DNA from: CAUUJV01 sp963545565
GTDB lineage: Bacteria; Actinomycetota; Actinomycetes; Actinomycetales; Bifidobacteriaceae
Length of the DNA stretch: 64,000 nt
NCBI GenBank assembly: GCA_963545565.1
Contig: CAUUJV010000007.1
Location: forward strand, 19,992-83,991
Direction of reading: 5' to 3'
Positions 28,424-36,773 of this stretch are shown here, one piece after another (within the stretch, counting starts at the first letter, position 1; each line of letters starts with the position of its first letter). The notes under the pieces were generated by a model. The model had not been told where the DNA came from and did no database searches. It was given only the letters and a program-made list of their open reading frames with translations. Position numbers and translations under genes: made by a program.

Positions 28424-29842
28424 ATGGCTTCGGTTGAGAATATGCGCATTGTTGGTCCAGCTGCTGACTCTGGTGAAAAACTAGAAGATACTTGGGGACG
28501 TATTGCACCTGAACACTTGGACGCTCTGCCTCCTTATTCTGAAGTGAATCCAATGCCTCGCCGCCGCCGACCAGAAGTGCTGGCTCCCGCTGGTAACTTG
28601 GCCACATTGAAGTCAGCAATTGACTATGGTGCTGATGCTGTGTATTGTGCAGGCAAGATGTTTGGTATGCGTTCAGCTCCCAAGAATTTCAGTAATGAAG
28701 ATTTGCAAGAAGCTGTGAAATATGCTCATGACCGCGGGGCTCGCATTTTTATCACGTGCAATATTTTGCCTACAAATCCTGAGATTGAAGGAATTCAAGA
28801 ATATATTGGCACGCTTTCGGAAATTGGTGTAGATGCAGTAATCGTTAGCGATATTGGCGTTCTTATGGCTGCTAAGAGAATTGCCCCAAATCTAGAGATT
28901 CATGTTTCTACACAGGCTGGTGTTGTCAATCATCTTGCTGCTAATTCACTGTACGAGTTGGGAGCAAAACGAGTTGTGCTTGCTCGTGAGCTGAGTTTAG
29001 ATGCTGTGCGCGCTATTCGTAAAAATACGCCTGCAGATCTCGATATTGAATGCTTCGTGCATGGTTCCATGTGCATGGCATTTTCTGGCCGCTGCCTGAT
29101 TAGCCAGTACATGACTGGTCGTGACGCAAATCATGGTGATTGCTCACAATCATGCCGTTGGAAGTATTCTGTAGTAGAGGAGAAGCGTCCAGGGCAATTC
29201 TACCCAATTGAACAAACTGAACATGGTGCATATCTGTTTAATGCACAAGATATGAATATGCTTGAGCATATTGATGACCTTATTGATGCGGGTGCAACAA
29301 GCTTGAAGATTGAGGGTCGTGCAAAATCTGGCTTCTATAGCGCAAGCGTTGCAAATGCTTATAAGACGGCCACGAATATGTACGTTGCGGCTCGTGAAGC
29401 AGGAGATGAAGGCCATATTGAGCTTCCTGAATGGCTCAAAGATGAGGTCAACAAGGTTACACACCGTGAATATTGCACAGGATTTTATTATCCAGAGCAT
29501 CCTGCAAACCAAAACACTCATAAGGGTGGATATGTGCGCGACTGGCAGGTTGTGGGCACAGTAACGAACTGGTCAGAAGGCCGTGTAACGTTCAAAGCTA
29601 AGAATAAGATCGTGCCTGGTCAGATTGTTGAATTTGTGCGCCCAGGGCAACAGCCATATGTGCTCACAGTTTCTGAAGACATTCGTGATGAATTTGGCCA
29701 TAGAGTTGACGCTGCAAACAATCCGACAAAAGAATTTTCATTGGAATGCCCTCAAGAGCTTCGCGAGGGAATTGTTATGCGATCTGCGCTCGAGGCGCGT
29801 CCGGCCCAACTGATGAAGACAGAACAGTCATCGGAGAAATAA
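28424..29842 (+). CDS. U32-family peptidase-like protein (TrhP/RlhA type)
   Basis: About 472 residues. The U32 fold opens with APAGNLATLKSAIDYGADAV, and the family signature is ECFVHGSMCMAFSGRCLIS followed by CSQSCRW, giving the four conserved cysteines. Characterised bacterial members hydroxylate RNA (TrhP at tRNA U34, RlhA at 23S rRNA) rather than cut peptides; collagenase activity was claimed for older members. I favour RNA modification. The ATG at 28424 is chosen because AAAAGG (28411-28416) is spaced 7 bases before it. The frame is open upstream to 28340 without a ribosome site. Its 3' end overlaps the convergent TetR gene by 68 bases. Confidence 0.85.
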   Translation: MASVENMRIVGPAADSGEKLEDTWGRIAPEHLDALPPYSEVNPMPRRRRPEVLAPAGNLATLKSAIDYGADAVYCAGKMFGMRSAPKNFSNEDLQEAVKYAHDRGARIFITCNILPTNPEIEGIQEYIGTLSEIGVDAVIVSDIGVLMAAKRIAPNLEIHVSTQAGVVNHLAANSLYELGAKRVVLARELSLDAVRAIRKNTPADLDIECFVHGSMCMAFSGRCLISQYMTGRDANHGDCSQSCRWKYSVVEEKRPGQFYPIEQTEHGAYLFNAQDMNMLEHIDDLIDAGATSLKIEGRAKSGFYSASVANAYKTATNMYVAAREAGDEGHIELPEWLKDEVNKVTHREYCTGFYYPEHPANQNTHKGGYVRDWQVVGTVTNWSEGRVTFKAKNKIVPGQIVEFVRPGQQPYVLTVSEDIRDEFGHRVDAANNPTKEFSLECPQELREGIVMRSALEARPAQLMKTEQSSEK

Positions 29843-30401
29843 TTCCAGAAATCGTCTGACTAATCATTGGGAACAATTTAGCCACGTCCAAAGTGTCTCG
29901 AAGTGGGTACCAGCGTGCCAAAATTGTGAGAATAGTATTCACCACTATTCCCATAACGAAATTGCTGTATGGATCTTCCGGTGAAAGCTTTGCATTCTGG
30001 AAGAAAATAGGCTTCAGTGCACCTTCCAATCGATGTGCAAAATCAGGATCCTTACCTTCTCCAATAAACTGTGAAACATATTTTCCCCAGCGGCGATACA
30101 GCACAGAAATCTTGAGAATCATTGCCGCTGGAATTTTCTTGCCGGACGTAAGAATCGTTATAAAATCTGGCCCAATAGACTGAATAGATTCTACCCATTC
30201 TTGAATCACACGTTGCTTGATGCTTTCGAGCAACGAATACACATCCTCGAAATATAAGTAGAATGTGCTGCGATGAACTCCGCTGCGCTCTGTGATCGAT
30301 TTGACTGTGATGTGGCTGATATCCTGCTCGCAATAGAGATCCCAGAATGCATTTTCAAGTGCTTGTATAGTTGCACGGCGCTTGAGTTCATGTTTATTCA
30401 T
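29775..30401 (-). CDS. TetR-family transcriptional regulator
   Basis: 208 residues from the ATG at 30401. The N-terminal helix-turn-helix is clear: ATIQALENAFWDLY, then DISHITVKSITERSGVHRST and FYLYFEDVYSLLE. The C-terminal ligand domain resembles the C-terminal domain of DhaS-like TetR proteins. An upstream TTG/ATG-type start at 30449 would place a good dyad (30414-30433) inside the coding region. From 30401 the gene has a TACTAT box seven bases upstream and would be leaderless, with the dyad just above that box. The gene is divergent from the acyltransferase/GT8 cluster, which is its probable target besides itself. No inducer can be named. Confidence 0.85.
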   Translation of the reverse strand: MNKHELKRRATIQALENAFWDLYCEQDISHITVKSITERSGVHRSTFYLYFEDVYSLLESIKQRVIQEWVESIQSIGPDFITILTSGKKIPAAMILKISVLYRRWGKYVSQFIGEGKDPDFAHRLEGALKPIFFQNAKLSPEDPYSNFVMGIVVNTILTILARWYPLRDTLDVAKLFPMISQTISGIISPMTVLSSSVGPDAPRAQIA

Positions 30402-30413
30402 ATTCCAGATAGT

Positions 30414-30433
30414 ACAGTATTGCTCGACACTGT
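30414..30433. promoter_or_regulatory. Candidate TetR operator dyad
   Basis: A 20-bp imperfect palindrome with ACAGT/ACTGT outer arms and seven of ten positions paired. It abuts the putative -10 box of the TetR gene and lies upstream of the divergent acyltransferase promoter, the normal place for an autoregulatory TetR operator. Confidence 0.4.
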
Positions 30434-30448
30434 GTTGTCTATTGTTCA

Positions 30449-30477
30449 TTGAAGATACAACAATTTTTTGTTAGTAT
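30449..30477 (+). promoter_or_regulatory. Candidate promoter of the acyltransferase/GT8 operon
   Basis: TTGAAG (30449-30454), exactly 17 bp, and TAGTAT (30472-30477). Transcription would begin near 30484, that is after the ATG at 30479 and at the GTG 30485 in the same frame. The true start may thus be a leaderless GTG. Confidence 0.4.
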
Positions 30478-30478
30478 T

Positions 30479-31333
30479 ATGCGTGTGAAAAAGAGCGAAA
30501 AGCGCGTGTTTGAAGTGGAATCTGACTTAGAAGATTTCGTTCATTCCGCTCATCAGGATTATCAAATTTCTGATGACCACATTTGGTATCGCGAAAATAC
30601 TCCATTGCATAACGCGGTTTATAACGTTATTTACTTTATTTTTTATATCGTCTCATGGGTTTACGCATATTTGTGGTTAGGTGTGCGATTTAAAAACCGT
30701 AGAGTTCTGCGTGATTTTGTTGATGAACCGTATTTTGTGTATGGCAATCATACGCAGCCATTTGGCGATATTGCTATGACAGTTCTGCTTAATTATCCTC
30801 ATAAAATTTCTGCCGTAATGAGTCCTGCCAACATGGGAATTCCTGTGATTGGCTGGATTTTGAAGAATATGAATTTTTTGCCTGTGCCTAAAACAGATAA
30901 GCAGCGGGCGCAATACAAGGATGCAATGACGCGGCTTGTGACCAATGATGGCGTGAGCTTTATTATTTATCCGGAAGCACATGTGTGGCCGTATTACACC
31001 AAGATTCGCGATTTTACTGACACTTCAATGCGTTATCCGGTTCGTTACGGTACCGCGAGTTTTACATCAACTGTGACTTATCAAAGGCGTGTGTTCGGCA
31101 GTAAGCCGAAAATCACTGTGTATGTTGATGGTCCTTTCTATCCTAGAGATATAAGGGGAGATGAATCTGCCCAGAAAGCAGACTTATGCAAAACTATACG
31201 AAAAGTTATGATTGAGCGAGCGAAAGCCTCAACATATAGCTATGTACGTTATGAGGAAAAGGATCAGCCGAATCGTCCTGCTGCAGATAAGCACACAGAT
31301 CAGCATAATTTGGGAGAGGAGAGAGCACGTTGA
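30479..31333 (+). CDS. PlsC-like acyltransferase, divergent
   Basis: 284 residues from the ATG at 30479. One or two membrane segments (about 45-70) precede an acyltransferase fold of the LPLAT class. The acceptor motif reads NHTQPFGD with His91 and Asp97, an HX5D spacing in place of the usual HX4D, and the usual FPEGTR box is IYPEAHVWP. These changes recur in the second acyltransferase of the cluster, so they mark a subfamily and not random decay. Typical relatives acylate lysophosphatidic acid; here the acceptor may be a glycolipid, given the two glycosyltransferases downstream. The stop overlaps the start of the next gene (TTGA). First gene of the operon divergent from TetR. Confidence 0.75.
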   Translation: MRVKKSEKRVFEVESDLEDFVHSAHQDYQISDDHIWYRENTPLHNAVYNVIYFIFYIVSWVYAYLWLGVRFKNRRVLRDFVDEPYFVYGNHTQPFGDIAMTVLLNYPHKISAVMSPANMGIPVIGWILKNMNFLPVPKTDKQRAQYKDAMTRLVTNDGVSFIIYPEAHVWPYYTKIRDFTDTSMRYPVRYGTASFTSTVTYQRRVFGSKPKITVYVDGPFYPRDIRGDESAQKADLCKTIRKVMIERAKASTYSYVRYEEKDQPNRPAADKHTDQHNLGEERAR

Positions 31334-32184
31334 ATATTTTGTATTGCGGCGACTCCAAGATGAAAGACGGACTTCTAATTTCGATTTTATCTGTGATGAA
31401 GCATGCTACTGAGCCGGTGCACGTTTATATCCTTACTGCGAAGCTTTCTAACCGTGGGTTTGTCAAAGATGGTGGAAAAGATTTTGAACCGTTAACGCGT
31501 GACTATGCGCAATATCTTGATGGTGTAGTTAAGGAGAGCGACTCGCATAACACTGTTGAATATATTGACATTACCGATTTGTTCATTGCGAATCCACCGA
31601 CGGCAAATATGAGGACTCGATTCACACCGTATTGCATGCTGCGGCTTTATGCCGATTTAGTTGAGCAGATTCCAAGCCGCGTGCTGTATTTGGACACGGA
31701 TATTATTTGCCGTAAAGATTTTAGCGAGTTTTATCATCAAGATTTAGACGGAAATGAGCTTGCAGGCGTGCCTGATTATTACGGTAGCTGGTTTTTCAAA
31801 AGTGATTTGAAGACTATTCATCGTGATTATCTCAACTCTGGTATGCTGCTGCTGAATTTAGGGCTGATTCGTCACACCGGTTTATTTGCTCGCTGCCGTG
31901 AACGCTGCGCTACCAAGCGTATGTTTATGCCAGACCAGTCTGCACTGAACAAATTGTGCGGCACGAAAGTAATTTCTCCTCGCAAATTCAATGAGCAGCG
32001 TATTTTACATAGCAACACTGTGTTCCAGCATTTCACCACTAGTTTTCGTTTTTTCCCATGGCTTCGCACTGTTACGGTAAAGCCGTGGGAGATAGAGCGA
32101 GTGCAGAATGTGCTTAAAATTCACGAATATGACGATATTTTTGACGAGTACAAGGAAAAGACGAAGGAAGTACAAGCCCTATGA
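31330..32184 (+). CDS. Glycosyltransferase family 8 protein
   Basis: 284 residues. GT8 enzymes are retaining glycosyltransferases with a GT-A fold and Mn2+. The DXD motif is in VLYLDTDIICRKDF near residue 115-120, followed by LNSGMLLLNLGLIR and DQSALNKLC, the standard GT8 set. No membrane segment or signal peptide is visible, so it acts in the cytosol or at the inner membrane face. It starts with TTG at 31330, preceded by GGGAGAGGAG, inside the end of the acyltransferase gene. It ends in an ATGA overlap with the second GT8. The sugar donor and acceptor are unknown. Confidence 0.85.
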   Translation: MNILYCGDSKMKDGLLISILSVMKHATEPVHVYILTAKLSNRGFVKDGGKDFEPLTRDYAQYLDGVVKESDSHNTVEYIDITDLFIANPPTANMRTRFTPYCMLRLYADLVEQIPSRVLYLDTDIICRKDFSEFYHQDLDGNELAGVPDYYGSWFFKSDLKTIHRDYLNSGMLLLNLGLIRHTGLFARCRERCATKRMFMPDQSALNKLCGTKVISPRKFNEQRILHSNTVFQHFTTSFRFFPWLRTVTVKPWEIERVQNVLKIHEYDDIFDEYKEKTKEVQAL

Positions 32185-33191
32185 CCTTTGCGAACAATAA
32201 AGAAAATAGTGGTGAGGTCACGCATGGCACAAAGCCTGTTGTACCAATATTCTTTACTAGTGACGAAAAATACGCACCTTATTTGTCTGTCGCTTTGGAA
32301 TCTCTGATTGAGAATGCGGGCGCAATCGATTCTTCACGAAAATACTGTGCGATTATTGTTCATCAGGATCTTTCCCAGGATGCCCAAGAACGCTTAGCAT
32401 CTATGGCAACCAGCAATGTTTCAGTTGAGCTTTTCCCTATGGATAATTTGCTCGTAAATGCCATCAGCTCGGATACGAATAAGCTTCGCGCGGACTATGT
32501 GACGATGACGATTTATTTCCGTTTATTCATCGCTACTATGTTTCCTCATATCGATAAAGCCTTGTATCTGGATTCTGACACCGTCATCGACGCGGATGTT
32601 GCTGAACTCTTTGATATTGATTTGCAAGGAAATTTGATTGCTGCAGTGCATGATAATTTCATTTCTGCGAATAAAGAGACAACGGACTATGTGGTTGACG
32701 CCTTAGGCATGCCGGTGGGGGATTACATCAATTCTGGTGTGCTCGTAATGGACTTGAAGCAGCTGCGCGACGTCGATTTTGCTGGACGATTCACTGCTTT
32801 ACTAAATGAGCATCATGTGGAGTCAATCGCTGCGGATCAAGACTATTTGAATGTAATGTGCCACGGACAAATTAAGATGCTGGACCGTGAATGGAACACC
32901 ATGATGGCTGACGGTTCAGATGGCCCGGAAAATCCTAAAATCATTCATTACAATCTATTCGGTAAGCCATGGCATTATAAGGATGCAACGAACGCGGATC
33001 GCTTCTGGGCTTATGCTCCGCAGACCCCTTATTATCATCATTTGCGCCATATTCTTGCAGATTTTACGCAGACGGAAGCAAATTCGGATGCATTGAAGAA
33101 ATCAAAGCTTATCCAGCATGCATTGGCAATCCCTGGCAGACCTGTTACGTTCAAGAAGTTGATAGATAAAGGGGTGCGAGTGCGGGTTTAG
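32181..33191 (+). CDS. Glycosyltransferase family 8 protein
   Basis: 336 residues, a second GT8 overlapping the first by four bases (ATGA). It shows ALYLDSDTVIDADV (DXD near 127), YINSGVLVMDLKQLR, DQDYLNVMCHGQIKML and the C-terminal IIHYNLFGKPWHY, whose His and Lys normally contact the donor and metal. The two GT8 proteins are only distantly alike, so they probably add different sugars or act on different acceptors, and are not a recent duplication. No signal peptide is seen. Confidence 0.87.
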   Translation: MTFANNKENSGEVTHGTKPVVPIFFTSDEKYAPYLSVALESLIENAGAIDSSRKYCAIIVHQDLSQDAQERLASMATSNVSVELFPMDNLLVNAISSDTNKLRADYVTMTIYFRLFIATMFPHIDKALYLDSDTVIDADVAELFDIDLQGNLIAAVHDNFISANKETTDYVVDALGMPVGDYINSGVLVMDLKQLRDVDFAGRFTALLNEHHVESIAADQDYLNVMCHGQIKMLDREWNTMMADGSDGPENPKIIHYNLFGKPWHYKDATNADRFWAYAPQTPYYHHLRHILADFTQTEANSDALKKSKLIQHALAIPGRPVTFKKLIDKGVRVRV

Positions 33192-33203
33192 GTCTGACCA
33201 TAA

Positions 33204-33240
33204 TGCATTCATTGACATATTGCATTCATTGATAGGTTAT
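33204..33240 (+). promoter_or_regulatory. Promoter with overlapping 12-bp direct repeats
   Basis: TGCATTCATTGA occurs at 33204-33215 and 33221-33232, 17 bp apart. The end of the first copy runs into TTGACA (33212-33217), a perfect -35 box; GGTTAT (33235-33240) lies 17 bp further. The repeats cover the -35 box and spacer, as expected for an operator. The downstream gene starts at 33275 behind AAGGAA. Confidence 0.5.
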
Positions 33241-33274
33241 GACTACGATTACGACAACAGGTTAAGGAATTTCT

Positions 33275-34141
33275 ATGATTCTCGGCGGTAGTAAAAAGCA
33301 GGTTGTTGCCAACATGGAAAAAGCTTTCAACGAAGGACGGCTAAATTCCAAGGTTGAAGTAGGCGACCCTGTGCTTAAGAAGGAAGATAAGCTTCAACTT
33401 GTTCTTCAACACTTGGATTCCATGGAGACTTTTGGATACCGCAGTCGTAATCTTGTGGCGCGCTTCGTTGTGGACATAGTGGGTAAGTATCTCAACTTGT
33501 TCACGCGTTATGAGGGCACAGAGAAACTACGCGATATTACAACAGGTGCAATAGTGACCTCAAACCACTTCAATCCGCTGGAGAATATGACCGTTTTCCA
33601 AGCTATGCGCCGTGGTGGGCAGGCTCGCACTTACGTGGTCAGTCAAGACACAAACCTTGAGATGAGTGGAGTAGTGGGCTTCATGATGAAGTATTTTGAC
33701 ACTATTCCAATCACCAAGAATCATGAGTATTTGAGCCACCAATTCCCCTCTATTGTGAATCAACTGCTGCATGCTGGCAGATATGTTCTTATTTATCCAG
33801 AGGAAGAGATGTGGTTTAATTACCGTCGTCCACGCCCTGAAAAGCATGGTGCATTTGATTTTGCAGTTGCTGCTGGCGTTCCTGTGATTCCATGCTTTGT
33901 GGAGATTATCGATACAGGTCGAGCAGAGCGAGATAATGACGAATTTACGCGCGTGCGCTACATCATGCATGTGCTTGACCCAATTTATCCCAAGCCTGAG
34001 CTTTCTGATTCCGAGAACGTTGCGTGGATGATGAAGAATGATTATGAGCAAAAAGTTACAAAGTACGAGGAAGTTTACAAAATCTCAATTGATGAGCCTT
34101 TTGACGCTCGCATCGATATTGCAGGTTGGAAGAAACGTTAA
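33275..34141 (+). CDS. PlsC-like acyltransferase, divergent
   Basis: 288 residues of the LPLAT acyltransferase class. The motif TSNHFNPLEN gives His98 and Glu103, an HX4E site, and the second box is LIYPEEEMWFNYRRPRP near residue 173 in place of FPEGTR. It shares the YPExxxW feature with the first acyltransferase of the cluster. A Lys-rich N-terminus without a membrane span suggests peripheral attachment. It follows the second GT8 by 83 bases but has its own promoter with direct repeats, so it may be expressed separately from the TetR-controlled operon. The acyl acceptor is unknown. Confidence 0.78.
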   Translation: MILGGSKKQVVANMEKAFNEGRLNSKVEVGDPVLKKEDKLQLVLQHLDSMETFGYRSRNLVARFVVDIVGKYLNLFTRYEGTEKLRDITTGAIVTSNHFNPLENMTVFQAMRRGGQARTYVVSQDTNLEMSGVVGFMMKYFDTIPITKNHEYLSHQFPSIVNQLLHAGRYVLIYPEEEMWFNYRRPRPEKHGAFDFAVAAGVPVIPCFVEIIDTGRAERDNDEFTRVRYIMHVLDPIYPKPELSDSENVAWMMKNDYEQKVTKYEEVYKISIDEPFDARIDIAGWKKR

Positions 34142-34308
34142 TAAATATAAATAAGGTTTGAACAGGGCAAGAGCAAGTTAGGGTTAGCGGAGCGAAAAGA
34201 ATAGGAAGATAGAGGGGAATAGGGGGAAATAAGAAAAGAAAAGTGGAGGAGACAGAGGAGACAGCAAGGAAGAATCCTTTTTTTAGTCAATTGACTAGCC
34301 AATCACGT

Positions 34309-34354
34309 TTTCTCGATCACTTTGTTCAATGTGGTGAACAGTTTGATATGAAAA
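34309..34354. repeat. 46-bp inverted-repeat element, copy A
   Basis: Left half TTTCTCGATCACTTTGTTCA and right half (reverse complement) ending ATCAAACTGTTCA, with an 8-base centre between GTTC and GAAC. It matches copy B at 45731-45776 in length, geometry and half-site sequence. Confidence 0.6.
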
Positions 34355-34413
34355 GTGCAAGTGTCTGAATAGGTATAAATTCTCTGCGTTATCTACCGTG
34401 AAAATTATTGATT

Positions 34414-34481
34414 GTAAAAAAATAAGAAAAGAAAGAGGGCACAAATTTGGTGAATTTCAAAAACTGCCAAACTTATGCCCT
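34414..34481 (-). terminator. Rho-independent terminator of the MFS-CBS gene
   Basis: Read on the minus strand, AGGGCATAAGTTTGG (34481-34467) pairs with CCAAATTTGTGCCCT (34450-34436), 13 of 15 positions. It is followed by a T-rich run including TTTTTTT. It lies 28 bases after the stop codon at 34509. Confidence 0.65.
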
Positions 34482-34508
34482 GATCTGCTTTATGTCTTAA
34501 CTTGTGCT

Positions 34509-36476
34509 TTAGTACTGTCCAACTACGTAATGCAAGATGTTAGAACGGTTGAGAATTCCCACCATCTTACCGTCAGACATTACTGGAACCTTCTTGAGGT
34601 GGTTCTGAACGAGTACTTGGCAGATATGAGTCATAGAGTCATCTGCGTCTACAGTAATGACGTTCTTTGTTGCGATTTCACCCACGGAAGTCTCCATTGC
34701 CTCGCGCACGCGTTCGGAGAATGCTTCGCCATTGTGCTCAATAACTGCGTTGTAGAAGCTGGAGAATTGTGGATTCTGATCTGCAAGCATACTCAACACA
34801 TCACCGTCAGAAACAAAGCCGGTTACTGCGCCGGCGGCGTTAACAACCGGAGCGCCTGAAATGCCCTTTTCAGAGAAGAGACGCATTGCATCCATTGCGC
34901 TTGCAGACTCGGAAATAGTGTAGACATCTGTCTTCATGAGGCTGCTCAGCGCTGGAGCAATTTCTGCAGAAGTCTGTGCTGTTGTAGACACAGCTGCTGA
35001 TGTTGCTGGAGCAGCTTCCTTACTACGCTGTGCGGTTTGCGGCTTCTTCATGAAGAAGGTGACAATGAAGCCGAAGATTGCAAGGCAGAGCGCGAATGTG
35101 AAGCCCCATCGAGAACCGGTGGAGAATGCCATCTTAGTGCTAGTGCCACCGCCGTTAGTGTAGGAGCTCTCACCGTTGATAAGCAAACTGGTTGCCACTG
35201 CGGTGCAAACTGCGCCAAGAACCTGCTGGAGAGTATTCAAAATAGTTGAACCATCGGCAGAAAGACGGTGAGGCAAGGAGTTCAACGCATAAGTCTGAGA
35301 TGGACTCATTGCCAGTGGTACACCAACCATCAAAATAATGTGGCATACAATCACGTATGCAAGGGAGGTAGTTGGAGAAACAGCCAAAAGCATTGCAGCG
35401 CCGATAATTGGAAGGCCAAAACCAACGGTTGCAGGAATATGTGCTCCAATCTTGTCGTAAAGCTGACCGGCAACCATAGAAACAAGTGCGTTAACAATGC
35501 CGCCAGGAAGCATAACAACACCCGTCATGGCAACTGCAATGCCCATGCCATTCTGGAAATACTGGGGAAGAATATACATTACAGATAATGTGATGCCAAA
35601 GTTGACCATTATCAAAATTGCGCCAACGCGGAATGCAGGAATCTCAAACGCATGTAAATTGAGAATTGGATTTTTATCGCGAAGCTGACGCAAGGAGTAG
35701 AACACAAGACCAATCACACCAATAATGAATGCAGCAATAACTGGCACAGAGAACCATCCAAACAGGGAAGCCATACCTGCGCCGAGCACAATACCGCCGA
35801 AACCAAGCACTGAGAGAATGGCAGAAACAATGTCAAATGGCTGCTTTGTTGGTTCATAAGGGTTCACCATGAAAATAAAGGTGAAGACCAAGCCAACAAC
35901 CAAAATAACTGCGAAGCTAAAGAATATTGCCTGCCAGCCAATTGCGCCAAGCAAAATACCTGCGAGAGTTGGTCCAACAGCGGGGGCGAACATAATCACC
36001 AAAGCTGTAATGCCCATTGCTGCACCCATCTTCTGTGGAGGCATAACCTCCATTACGAGGGCGAACATCATGGGGAGCACAAGGCCTGTGCCAATGCCCT
36101 GAATTGCGCGACCTGTCAAAGCTACTGCAAAATCAGGTGCGAGACCGCTAATAATAGCGCCAATAATGAATGCGCACAAAGCAAATACAGTGAGTGACTT
36201 CATCTTAAAACGGCGCATAAGCATGCCAGCAAACGGCAGAACGATGCCGATAACGAGCATATAGCCGATAACGAGCCACTGGGTGACGGAGGTATCTACT
36301 CCAAAAGTTTTAGAAAGCGACGGCAAAGCAATGTTTAATGCCGTTTCGCTATACATACCGGTGAATCCACCAAGATAAAGACCCATAAGGGTGAGATAGG
36401 GGTGCTTGACCTGCACACGAGCACGAGGTGCTGCGGCAGCCGAGGTATTAGTATTCGCTGTTTGCGAATTTGCCAC
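34509..36476 (-). CDS. MFS (DHA2-like, 14-helix) transporter fused to a CBS-domain pair
   Basis: 655 residues. Residues about 28-480 form a 14-segment drug:H+ antiporter-2 type exporter: SETALNIALPSLSKTFG, VTQWLVIGYMLVIGIVLPFAG, GRAIQGIGTGLVLPM and the GPTLAGILLGAIGWQ motif in helix 5. After an Ala/Thr/Ser-rich linker come two CBS motifs: LMKTDVYTISESASAMDA through FVSDGDVLSML, and ATKNVITVDADDSMTHIC through VGILNRSNILHY. CBS pairs bind adenosyl nucleotides, so transport may be gated by energy status or by ATP/AMP/SAM; this is an inference from architecture. The gene has its own terminator; its leader contains the hairpin CTAATC-CCTGT-GATTAG (36510-36526). TTAGAAGGAGAAAACCGTG gives the GTG/ATG start region. 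Confidence 0.88.
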   Translation of the reverse strand: MANSQTANTNTSAAAAPRARVQVKHPYLTLMGLYLGGFTGMYSETALNIALPSLSKTFGVDTSVTQWLVIGYMLVIGIVLPFAGMLMRRFKMKSLTVFALCAFIIGAIISGLAPDFAVALTGRAIQGIGTGLVLPMMFALVMEVMPPQKMGAAMGITALVIMFAPAVGPTLAGILLGAIGWQAIFFSFAVILVVGLVFTFIFMVNPYEPTKQPFDIVSAILSVLGFGGIVLGAGMASLFGWFSVPVIAAFIIGVIGLVFYSLRQLRDKNPILNLHAFEIPAFRVGAILIMVNFGITLSVMYILPQYFQNGMGIAVAMTGVVMLPGGIVNALVSMVAGQLYDKIGAHIPATVGFGLPIIGAAMLLAVSPTTSLAYVIVCHIILMVGVPLAMSPSQTYALNSLPHRLSADGSTILNTLQQVLGAVCTAVATSLLINGESSYTNGGGTSTKMAFSTGSRWGFTFALCLAIFGFIVTFFMKKPQTAQRSKEAAPATSAAVSTTAQTSAEIAPALSSLMKTDVYTISESASAMDAMRLFSEKGISGAPVVNAAGAVTGFVSDGDVLSMLADQNPQFSSFYNAVIEHNGEAFSERVREAMETSVGEIATKNVITVDADDSMTHICQVLVQNHLKKVPVMSDGKMVGILNRSNILHYVVGQY

Positions 36477-36607
36477 GGTTTTCTCCTTCTAAATTCATTT
36501 TTCTACACACTAATCCCTGTGATTAGGGGGCTTCCTTCAAACTGCGTAATGAAAAATTTTCCAGAAATCTCAAACGATTTCCATGTAAAATTCATGGCAC
36601 AAGACAT

Positions 36608-36640
36608 AAAAAAGGAGGGATCGTCTTCAACGATTCCTCC
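36608..36640 (-). terminator. Strong rho-independent terminator
   Basis: On the minus strand GGAGGAATCGT, loop TGAAG, ACGATCCCTCC (one G-U pair in eleven), then TTTTTT. It ends the transcript of the small gene at 36774-37082 and insulates the MFS-CBS promoter. Confidence 0.8.
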
Positions 36641-36773
36641 GCGTCTTCGCGCTCGCACTACTCGTGAGTTAACAGCACCACGTTACGAGTTTTTCGCATT
36701 CCTCATAAGTTTGAATCACAAAACCTTCACAATTCAATTTTTGCATTTTGCTGAGTGGATTATCGAACTCTCA

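Larger units (their letters stand above)
34142..34508. other. 367-bp gene-free region between convergent genes, purine-rich
   Basis: No open frame with a ribosome site is visible. From about 34180 to 34278 the plus strand is almost wholly purine (runs such as GATAGAGGGGAATAGGGGG). There follow a perfect palindrome AGTCAATTGACT (34285-34296), a 46-bp inverted-repeat element (34309-34354) and the terminator of the MFS-CBS gene. A 153-residue frame at 34398 on the plus strand is antisense to that gene and is not credible. Confidence 0.6.

Noticed and set aside
34398..34859. Plus-strand frame of 153 codons
   Set aside because: It overlaps the CBS end of the MFS-CBS gene in antisense and begins in its terminator.
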